Assembly: GCF_003501885.1 (NCBI RefSeq)
Contig: NZ_QWFA01000008.1
Span: 4,322-62,617, forward strand
Origin: Streptomyces globisporus
Lineage (GTDB): Bacteria; Actinomycetota; Actinomycetes; Streptomycetales; Streptomycetaceae
DNA length: 58,296 nt
Reading direction: 5' to 3'
This document shows, in pieces, positions 51,884-58,296 of this stretch (its first letter is position 1; each line of letters starts with the position of its first letter). The notes under the pieces were generated by a model that saw only the letters and a program-made list of their open reading frames with translations, did not search any database and was not told the DNA's origin. A program made the translations under genes and the position numbers.

Positions 51884-54103
51884 GTGTTCTCGGGGATCGA
51901 CGAGGTCGACTGGGCTTCGATGGAGCATGCCTACGGGCCGGCCGACGACGTACCGGAGCTGCTGCGGGGGCTCGCCTCCGCCGATCCGGCGGAGCGGGAG
52001 GCCGCGCTCGACGGAATGTACGGGGCGGTGCACCACCAGGGCGATGTGTACGCGTGCACGCTCGCGTGCATCCCGTTCCTGTTCGAGCTGGTCGTGGACC
52101 CCGGGGTGCAGGACCGGGGCGGCGTCGTCGAACTGCTCACCAGCATCGGCGGCTTCGACCTCGACGAGGACGACGAGGCGGAGATCGACGAGGACGAGAT
52201 CGAGGGCGCCGCGAACTACGCGATGGCGGCGGCCGCGGTCACCGCGGGCGCCGGGGTGTTCTTCGAGCTGATCGCCGACGAGGACCCCGGGGTGCGGCTC
52301 GCGGCCCCGCTGGCGCTCGCCACGCTCCACCGGCACCCGGTGCGGGTGCTCGCGCTGCTGCGGGAACGGTTGCCGGTGGAGCCCGACGAGGAGGTGCGGC
52401 TCGCCCTCGTGGAGGCGGCCGGGCGGGTCGCCCTGCGGCACCGGCCGCTGGCGGAGCGGGTCGGGAAGTGGCTGGGCCTGCTGGCGGAGCGGGCCGACTC
52501 CCCCGGGCTGCGGCTCGCGGCCCTGGCCCAGCTGGCGCGCTGTTGGCCCGACGGGCTGCCCGGCGATGTGGTGCCGGTGGTCTCGGGGCTGCTGCGAGAG
52601 ATGCGTTCGATGCCGGAGGAGTCCGGCGACCGGGGCGACGGGGCCGAGCACGCCCCTCCCGGAGGGATCGCCGCGCAGGAGGGCGACGAGCCGGAGCCCG
52701 GCCCGGACCCGGCACCGGACGCGGAGCCCATGGACCCCGAGCCCGTGCCCTCGGCGGAGACCGGGCGGGGCGAGCAGGTCGTGACGCCGACGCTCGTGGG
52801 GCAGTTGCGCTCGCTGTCCGCCCAGGAGAGCACCGGGCGCGGCGCCCCCTGGGCCGCCGATCTGCTGCGCACCCTGCACGTCGGCCTCGACGACCGGGTG
52901 GGCGACCGCACGGCGCTGCTCGCCGACCAGTTGCGCAGCCCCGACCGCCGCCAGCGCATCGACGCCGTACGGATGAGCGGCGGGCTCATACGGGCCTGGC
53001 GCGGCCCCTACGAGGAGTTGGTGGCGCTCGTCGGCGAGCAGTTGTCCGACCCCGAGCCCCGGCTCGGCGAGGCCGCGTCCCATGTGCTGGAGGAGTTGTT
53101 CGGGCTCGCCGCGCCCGCCGCGGACGCCCTGGCCGCCCGGCTGGCCGCCGATCCCGGGAGCTGGGTGAAGACGTGGGCCAGCGGTCCGCCCGGGCTCTGC
53201 TCCACCGTGAAGGCCCTGGCCCGGCTCGGCGACGCCCGTGCGGTGCCCGCGCTCGCGGCGGCCCTGGAGCTGCCGCAGGTGGCGCACGACGTGGGGTTCG
53301 CGGTGGGCCACCTGGGGGCGGCGGCCCGGCCGCTCGCCGGGGCGCTGCGGCGCAGGCTCGCGGAGGTCGAGCTGGACGAGGGCGCCTACGACCGCGCGAG
53401 CCCGCTGCTGGCCGGGCTGACCGCGCTGCGGGCGGGCGAGGCGGCCCCCGAGGTGCTGCGGGTGCTGCGCGGGGCGCCGGAGTACCGGGGCGAGTGGCTG
53501 CGTACGGCAGCGCTGCGGGCGCTCGGTGCGTTCGGGCCCGCAGCGCGGGAGGCCGTCCCGGAGTTGCGGGCGCTGGTCCGCCACCCGGGGACGGCGTCCG
53601 CGACGGAGGCGGCCGAGGCCCTGTGGGCGGTCTCCGGGGACGCCGACGCGGTGCTGCCGGTGCTGATCGAGGGCCTGCAGTCGGACCAGGTGCACGACCG
53701 GCGGGCGGCCGCGGTGGCGCTGGGGACCCTCGGGCCGCGCGCCGCGGTGGTCGCGCCCCGGCTGCGCGGGCTGCTGGCGCACGAGGAGCCGTGGCTGCGG
53801 GTGGACGCGGCGATCGCGCTGTGGGAGGTGTCCGGCCGGACGCGGGAGACCGTCGCGGCGCTGCTCAGCGCCTGGGAGCAGAACCGCCATGTCCGGGTCC
53901 GGGTGGCAGAATGCCTGACACGGATGGGGCCGGTCCCGGAGGGGTCGGCCGCAGCACACGTCCTGCGGAGCGAACTCGTCTCCGTACGCCGTCACAACGC
54001 GATGGACGGCGGGTACGGCAGTCATGACATCCACGAGGACGAAAAGCTCCTGGCGCTGTGCCGGCAGGCACTGCGGGGGACGGGGAAAGGAAGCACCTCA
54101 TGA
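51884..54103 (+). CDS. HEAT-repeat protein
   Basis: 739 residues, cytoplasmic. Two blocks of HEAT/PBS-lyase-type helical repeats (~110-240 and ~330-690; units such as DPGVRLAAPLALATL, DRRAAAVALGTLGPRA and EPWLRVDAAIALWEV) flank a Pro/Glu-rich linker (~240-290). Such solenoids are scaffolds for protein contacts; no catalytic motif is seen. The start is GTG at 51884 with GGAGG upstream. Its stop overlaps the start of the zinc-ribbon gene (ATGA), so the two are coupled and probably cooperate. Function unknown. Confidence 0.8.
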   Translation: MFSGIDEVDWASMEHAYGPADDVPELLRGLASADPAEREAALDGMYGAVHHQGDVYACTLACIPFLFELVVDPGVQDRGGVVELLTSIGGFDLDEDDEAEIDEDEIEGAANYAMAAAAVTAGAGVFFELIADEDPGVRLAAPLALATLHRHPVRVLALLRERLPVEPDEEVRLALVEAAGRVALRHRPLAERVGKWLGLLAERADSPGLRLAALAQLARCWPDGLPGDVVPVVSGLLREMRSMPEESGDRGDGAEHAPPGGIAAQEGDEPEPGPDPAPDAEPMDPEPVPSAETGRGEQVVTPTLVGQLRSLSAQESTGRGAPWAADLLRTLHVGLDDRVGDRTALLADQLRSPDRRQRIDAVRMSGGLIRAWRGPYEELVALVGEQLSDPEPRLGEAASHVLEELFGLAAPAADALAARLAADPGSWVKTWASGPPGLCSTVKALARLGDARAVPALAAALELPQVAHDVGFAVGHLGAAARPLAGALRRRLAEVELDEGAYDRASPLLAGLTALRAGEAAPEVLRVLRGAPEYRGEWLRTAALRALGAFGPAAREAVPELRALVRHPGTASATEAAEALWAVSGDADAVLPVLIEGLQSDQVHDRRAAAVALGTLGPRAAVVAPRLRGLLAHEEPWLRVDAAIALWEVSGRTRETVAALLSAWEQNRHVRVRVAECLTRMGPVPEGSAAAHVLRSELVSVRRHNAMDGGYGSHDIHEDEKLLALCRQALRGTGKGSTS

Positions 54104-54417
54104 TCATTTTCGGCACCAAGGGCTATCTCTACCAGCTGGCCGTCCTGACGATGGTGTGCGGCTGGTGCGGCAATCCGGCGGCGCACACCCTGCGCAAGCG
54201 GGTCACGAAGTTCACGCTGTTCTTCGTGCCGCTGTTCCCGTTCTCGACCAAGTACGCCACGCAGTGCACGTTCTGCGGCGGGGAGCGGCAGATACCCAAG
54301 GAGGAGGCGGACCAGCTGCTCGCCCAGGCCGCGGCCGGGCAGGACGGCAACGCCTACGGCCAGGCCCCGCAGCAGCCCGGCTTCACGCCGCCCGGGCAGA
54401 ACCCGTACCAGCGCTGA
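54100..54417 (+). CDS. Zinc-ribbon protein, translationally coupled to the HEAT protein
   Basis: 105 residues. Two CxxC pairs, C20-GW-C23 and C56-TF-C59, flank an aromatic-rich segment (FTLFFVPLFPFSTKY), the pattern of the zinc_ribbon_15 group. The C-terminus is Gln/Pro/Gly-rich and probably unstructured. Start ATG overlaps the preceding stop by four bases. The hydrophobic middle segment could touch a membrane. The function is unknown; the coupling points to a shared role with the HEAT-repeat protein. Confidence 0.75.
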   Translation: MIIFGTKGYLYQLAVLTMVCGWCGNPAAHTLRKRVTKFTLFFVPLFPFSTKYATQCTFCGGERQIPKEEADQLLAQAAAGQDGNAYGQAPQQPGFTPPGQNPYQR

Positions 54418-54578
54418 CCCGTACCAGCGCGGACCCGGCCCTGACTCAGCCCCGCCCCTGGCACTGACCCTGCGGCGACCGCAGGGCCACGCACCATCAC
54501 GCAGTGGTGCGAACCGGGCATTGCACGCGGCCGTCCGATTAGGGTGTGAAACCCCTGTCGTCGAGGAGGAGGCGAGCC

Positions 54579-55349
54579 GTGCGCCCGCACCGCGCCCCGG
54601 CGGCGACCCGCACCGCCGTGTGCGCCGTCGCCGCGCTCGCCCTGCTGTCCGGCTGCGGAGCGGCGGGCGGGCTGGAGAGCGCGGGGGACGCGCCGTCGGC
54701 CGTCGAGCCCAAGGCCCTGTGGCCGGAACTGCCGCCCGCCTCCTCCGCCCCGTACGACTACGGGGAGGGCGAGACCGCGAAGATCCCGGGGATCCGGGTC
54801 ACCGGCGGTGATGTGCGGCGGCTGGATCCGGTGACCGTGGCGCAGGCCGGCCTGAAGGCGAAGACGGACCGGGACAGCGGCCTGGACGAGCTGCCGGACG
54901 GCACGGTGCGGCAGATCAAGGCGTGCCGGACCGCCCCGGAGGACTGCCCGGTCCTCCCGCCGTACTACCGCGATCTGACCGGTGACGGCAGGGACGAACT
55001 GGTGCTCGGCATCCGCATGCCCGACCAGCAGCTCGCCGTGCGCGTCTACATGCCGGACGGGGGCGGGCTGACCCGGATCATGTCGACGTACGACGCCGTG
55101 ATCAGCGTGGAGCTGGCGGGCCGGGACCTGATCATGCGGGCTCCCTCGGTGATCCCGGGGTACGAGTACCGCACCGCGTGGTCCTGGGACGACCGGCAGC
55201 GCGCGATGCTGCCGACCCGGGACGAGATCCTGCGGACGCCCGAGCACCGGAAGGGCCCGAGGCCGAAGCGCACGCCGACCCCGTCCACCGACGCCCCCTC
55301 GGACCCGGACACGCCGACGCCCTCCGGCTCCGCCACGGGGTCGCGATGA
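54579..55349 (+). CDS. Lipoprotein with one FG-GAP-like calcium loop
   Basis: 256 residues with a lipoprotein signal (AVAALALLSGC, lipobox LSGC near residue 25). The mature part has a DLTGDGRDELVLGIR loop of the FG-GAP/EF-hand type followed by beta-strand-rich sequence and a Pro/Thr-rich, probably disordered C-terminus. Start is GTG at 54579 behind GGAGGAGG. Its stop overlaps the start of the histidine kinase by ATGA, so it is likely a sensory partner or modulator of that kinase at the outer membrane face. This role is inferred from context. Confidence 0.75.
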   Translation: MRPHRAPAATRTAVCAVAALALLSGCGAAGGLESAGDAPSAVEPKALWPELPPASSAPYDYGEGETAKIPGIRVTGGDVRRLDPVTVAQAGLKAKTDRDSGLDELPDGTVRQIKACRTAPEDCPVLPPYYRDLTGDGRDELVLGIRMPDQQLAVRVYMPDGGGLTRIMSTYDAVISVELAGRDLIMRAPSVIPGYEYRTAWSWDDRQRAMLPTRDEILRTPEHRKGPRPKRTPTPSTDAPSDPDTPTPSGSATGSR

Positions 55350-56728
55350 GGCGGCGGCGCCGGTTCCGCTCGCCCTCCTGGACCGCGAGCCTCACCTGGA
55401 AGTCCGCGGTCTTCCTCACCGTCATGTGCTGCACCCTGGCCGCCCTCCTCGGCGTCCTGGTGCACACCGCGGTCACCCGGCAGACCGTCGAGCACGCCCG
55501 CGAGAAGGCGCTGGCCCGGCTGGAGGTGGTCACCGACGCGTACGAGGCCGGGGAGCCGCTGCCCCGGGGGTCCGGCATCGACCCGCCCGGACTGCCCGGC
55601 TCGCTGCGCGCCCTCGCGGCCGGCGGCGAGCGGGGCACGGTCGTCGCGGACGGGCCGCACCGGCCGGGCGACCCGGACGGCCAGGGCGGCCCCGCGATGT
55701 GGGCGGCGGGCCCGGCGGACGGGCGAGCCCTTGCCACCTGGACGGACTACAGCCACAGCGCGCGGACCATCGGCGGCCTCGACCGGGCGATCATCGGCTC
55801 CTCCCTGCTGGCCATCGCCGCCACGCTGCTCTTCGGGCTGTTCGCCGTCGGCCGGGTGACCCGCCGGCTCCACCAGAGCGCCCGGGTGGCCCGCCGGATC
55901 AGCGCGGGCGACCTCGACGCCCGGGTGAACGACCCGCGCACGGCGAGGCCGGTCCGCGCCCAGGACGAGGTGGCGATCGTGGCGGGCGCTCTCGACACGA
56001 TGGCCTCGACCCTCCAGCGCAAGCTCCAGACCGAGCAGCGGTTCACCGCCGACGTGGCGCACGAGCTGCGCACCCCGCTGACCGGTCTGTCGGCCGCCGC
56101 CGAACTGCTGCCGCCGGGCCGCCCGGCGGAGCTGGTGCGCGACCGGGTGAAGGCCATGCGGGCGCTGACGGAGGACCTGCTGGAGATCTCCCGCCTCGAC
56201 GCCCGTACCGAGCAGGTCGACCTCGCCGTGCACGATCTCGCGCCGATCGCGGAGCGGGTCGTCCGGGCGTCGGGCACCGACACCGAGGTACGGGTGAGCG
56301 GCGCGGCGCGGGTGGAGACCGACCGGCGGCGGCTGGAGCGGGTGATCGGCAATCTGGTGGCCAACGCCCACCGGCACGGGGCCCGTCCGGTGGTGCTGAG
56401 CGTGGACGGCGCGGTGGTCACCGTGACGGACCACGGGCCTGGGTTCCCGGCGTATCTGCTGGACGGCGGACCGCAGCGGTTCCGTACGGACGGCGCGGGC
56501 AAGGGGCACGGTCTCGGGCTGACCATCGCGCTCGGTCAGGCCCAGGTCATCGGCGCCCGGCTGGACTTCGGCAGTGCGCCGGACGGCGGGGCGCTCGCCC
56601 GGTTGACCCTGCCGGAGTACGTGAGGCTCGACGACGGTGATTCCGACGCGAATCCCGGTGGGGACAGGGGTCGGCGGGGCCCGGACGACCCGGACGGCTC
56701 AACGAGGAACGGCCCTCACACATCGTGA
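55346..56728 (+). CDS. Sensor histidine kinase without adjacent response regulator
   Basis: 460 residues. Transmembrane helices lie at ~19-42 and ~148-170 with a ~105-residue extracytoplasmic sensor between them. A HAMP linker follows (~171-222), then HisKA with phosphoacceptor H239 (FTADVAHELRTPLTG) and HATPase_c with N-box NLVANAHRHG, DHGPGF and GKGHGLGL. The C-terminal ~25 residues are charged. It is coupled to the upstream lipoprotein gene, but no response regulator adjoins it; the nearest receiver in this window is the orphan at 42.4 kb. Partner unknown. Confidence 0.9.
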   Translation: MRRRRRFRSPSWTASLTWKSAVFLTVMCCTLAALLGVLVHTAVTRQTVEHAREKALARLEVVTDAYEAGEPLPRGSGIDPPGLPGSLRALAAGGERGTVVADGPHRPGDPDGQGGPAMWAAGPADGRALATWTDYSHSARTIGGLDRAIIGSSLLAIAATLLFGLFAVGRVTRRLHQSARVARRISAGDLDARVNDPRTARPVRAQDEVAIVAGALDTMASTLQRKLQTEQRFTADVAHELRTPLTGLSAAAELLPPGRPAELVRDRVKAMRALTEDLLEISRLDARTEQVDLAVHDLAPIAERVVRASGTDTEVRVSGAARVETDRRRLERVIGNLVANAHRHGARPVVLSVDGAVVTVTDHGPGFPAYLLDGGPQRFRTDGAGKGHGLGLTIALGQAQVIGARLDFGSAPDGGALARLTLPEYVRLDDGDSDANPGGDRGRRGPDDPDGSTRNGPHTS

Positions 56729-56822
56729 CGCGTTGCAGACCGTGAGTGGCGATTTTAGCGTGGCGATCACGAGCCCAGCTCGTGTCCCCCACGTTCCGCT
56801 TTCCTCATCGCATGGAGGCAGC

Positions 56823-57323
56823 ATGTCCCCCCTGTCCCGCCCCTCGCGGCTCCGCCGGCTCGGTCTCTGCGTGGCCACCGGCACGCTCGCGGCGCTCACG
56901 GCCGCCGCTCCCGCCGCCATGGCGGCCGACCCCCAGCCCGTCGGCCAGCGTGCGGAGGCCGGCGCTCCGGACCCGACGTCCGACGAGCTCTCCGCCTCGG
57001 CGCTGCAGCGCGAGCACGAGGCGCAGCAGAAGGAGTCCCGCCAGGAGGCGCAGCAGCAGGGCCAGGCGCGGCCCCAGGCACCCAAGCGGACCTACAAGGG
57101 ACGGGTCATCGCCAAGCCGTACCTGCTGCTCCGTGACAAGCCGACCCGCAGCAGCCGTATCGTCGGCTCGGTGAAGTACGGCTCGTACGTCAACATCTTC
57201 TGCAAGACGCAGGGCGACAACGTCGACGGCAACAACCGCTGGTACCTGCTGACCGACGGCACCTGGGCCTGGGGTTCGGCCCGCTACATCGAGAACATCG
57301 GCGCCGCGCCGAAGTGGTGCTGA
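56823..57323 (+). CDS. Secreted SH3b-domain protein
   Basis: 166 residues. A Sec-type signal peptide (~1-35, ending AAMAAD) is followed by a Gln/Glu-rich, probably helical spacer and a bacterial SH3 domain (~105-160: LLLRDKPTRSSRIVGSVKYG, then GNNRWYLLTDGTWAWGSARY). Such domains bind peptidoglycan or cell-wall proteins. A Cys in the domain and a terminal Cys may pair. GGAGG lies four to five bases before the ATG. Downstream, in the same frame after the stop, begins the truncated FtsW/RodA sequence. Confidence 0.8.
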   Translation: MSPLSRPSRLRRLGLCVATGTLAALTAAAPAAMAADPQPVGQRAEAGAPDPTSDELSASALQREHEAQQKESRQEAQQQGQARPQAPKRTYKGRVIAKPYLLLRDKPTRSSRIVGSVKYGSYVNIFCKTQGDNVDGNNRWYLLTDGTWAWGSARYIENIGAAPKWC

Positions 57324-57386
57324 CCTCGCGTCACCCGCACATCCGCACCTGCGCCCGCCCGTGGAGCCCGGCCCCTGTCGCCGTGC

Positions 57387-57420
57387 CGCCGAGGGATCGA
57401 CCTGGAGACGCCGAGGGATC
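57387..57420 (+). repeat. 12-bp direct repeat at the 5' edge of the FtsW/RodA sequence
   Basis: CGCCGAGGGATC occurs at 57387-57398 and again at 57409-57420, 22 bp apart. The first copy lies at the point where homology to FtsW/RodA begins, so it may mark a deletion or slippage junction. Confidence 0.6.
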
Positions 57421-58296
57421 AGGCCGCGCCCACCCAGCTCGTCTGGTCCACGCTCGGCGTCGCGCTGTTCACCGCCGTGGTGGTGCTGCTGCGCGACCAC
57501 CGGGTGCTCCAGCGGTACGCGTACCTCTCGGTCGCCGCGGCGCTGGTGCTCATGACCGTGCCGATCTTCTTCCCGGCGGTGAACGGGGCGAAGATCTGGA
57601 TCCGGATCGGCGGACTCTCCTTCCAGCCCGGGGAGTTCGCCAAGATCCTGCTGGCGGTGTTCTTCGCCGCCTATCTGGCCGCCAACCGCAACGCGCTCGC
57701 GTACACCGGCCGCCGGGTGTGGAGGCTGCAACTGCCCGCGGGCCGGGTGCTCGGGCCGATCGTGGCGATCTGGCTGCTCAGCGTCGGCGTGCTGGTGCTG
57801 GAACGCGACCTCGGCACCTCGCTGCTGTTCTTCGGGCTGTTCGTCATCATGCTGTACGTGGCGACGGGCCGGACCGGCTGGATCGCGGTCGGGCTGCTCC
57901 TGGCGGCCGTGGGGGCGTTCGTCGTCGGCTCCTTCGAACCGCACGTCCACAGCCGGGTGCAGGACTGGCTGGACCCGTTCGCCTCGATCGACGCGGGGCG
58001 GGGGCCGGGCCAGCTCGCCCAGTCGCTGTTCGCGTTCGCGGCGGGCGGGATGCTCGGGACGGGGCTCGGCGCCGGGAACTCCGTCCTGATCGGCTTCGCC
58101 GCCAAGTCCGACTTCATCCTCGCGACCGCGGGCGAGGAGCTGGGCCTGTGCGGGCTGACCGCGATCTTCCTGCTCTACGCGCTGCTCGTGGCGCGCGGCT
58201 ACCGGGCCGGGCTCGCCCTGCGCGACCCGTTCGGGCGGCTGCTCGCCATCGGTCTCGCCTCCATCCTGGCGCTCCAGGTGTTCGTGATCGCGGGCG
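57396..58296 (+). pseudogene. FtsW/RodA/SpoVE-family protein, N-terminus missing, runs off the window
   Basis: A continuous frame encodes a SEDS-family peptidoglycan polymerase: IDLETPRDQAAPTQLVWS, then FFPAVNGAKIWIRIGGLSFQ, QPGEFAKILLAVFFAAYL, VLERDLGTSLLFFGLFVIML and GFAAKSDFILATAGEELGL. Relatives have roughly 105-150 residues (three or four helices) before this point. Here the frame runs back without ATG, GTG or TTG to the stop of the SH3 gene, in the same frame. So the 5' end is deleted or frameshifted, or a sequencing error hides it. The 3' end is outside the window. Confidence 0.75.

Noticed and set aside
51707..54034. 775-codon open frame antisense to the HEAT-repeat gene
   Set aside because: Low-complexity Arg/Gly/Pro/His product without domains. 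The plus-strand frame has HEAT repeats and a strong ribosome site.

Overview
The window is high-GC actinobacterial chromosome, almost certainly from a Streptomyces. The signs are heavy third-position GC, GTG and TTG starts, a chitinase promoter with the Streptomyces-type direct repeats, a Lys-rich actinobacterial Ku, and the gene string rho / LCP / rpmE / prfA / prmC / sua5 / phosphatase-like / SHMT-like / wecA-like / atpIBEFHAGDC / DUF2550 / chitinase, which I recall as conserved in this genus. No species call is made.

Layout. 1-7.3 kb: RNase HI, an SDR oxidoreductase, an ABC exporter with a MerR-type promoter, a small membrane protein, a methyltransferase, then a beta carbonic anhydrase next to a SulP anion transporter. 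7.4-12.8 kb: an accessory patch made of IS fragments, a sigma-factor fragment, an 85-bp inverted repeat pair, a MITE-like 146-bp element, a DapA-like/LysR divergent pair, an arylamine N-acetyltransferase and a TetR regulator. 13-15 kb: a secreted three-domain GH18 chitinase. 15-27 kb (minus strand): DUF2550, the whole F1Fo ATP synthase operon behind a probable Rex operator, a WecA-like transferase, an unusual SHMT paralogue and a phosphatase-like protein with Ser in place of the nucleophilic Cys. 27-36 kb: sua5, prmC, prfA, rpmE (behind a sigma-R-like promoter), an LCP protein, a trypsin-like protease and rho.

36-43 kb: threonine and lysine genes (thrB, thrC, hom, lysA) with the ArgS-derived nrtL and an orphan receiver protein, then tRNA-Arg(CCG) with its terminator. 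43-46 kb: two small exported proteins and a glyA controlled by a ZTP riboswitch. 46-51.6 kb: a membrane protein and a Ser/Thr kinase whose 3' ends overlap, then the divergent NHEJ pair ku / ligD-polymerase. 51.9-58.3 kb: a HEAT-repeat protein overlapping a zinc-ribbon protein, a lipoprotein overlapping a histidine kinase with no response regulator beside it, an SH3-domain secreted protein, and an FtsW/RodA-family reading frame that lacks its N-terminus and start codon and runs off the window.

Functionally this is mostly housekeeping (energy, translation termination, cell wall, aspartate-family amino acids, NHEJ), with one accessory patch at 7.4-12.8 kb. I found no CRISPR array, prophage, conjugative element or biosynthetic gene cluster. 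The points most worth following are the catalytic-residue changes in the phosphatase-like and SHMT-like proteins, the IS-rewritten LysR C-terminus carrying a TTA codon, the regulatory sites (MerR-type, Rex, sigma-R, ZTP), and the truncated FtsW/RodA gene.
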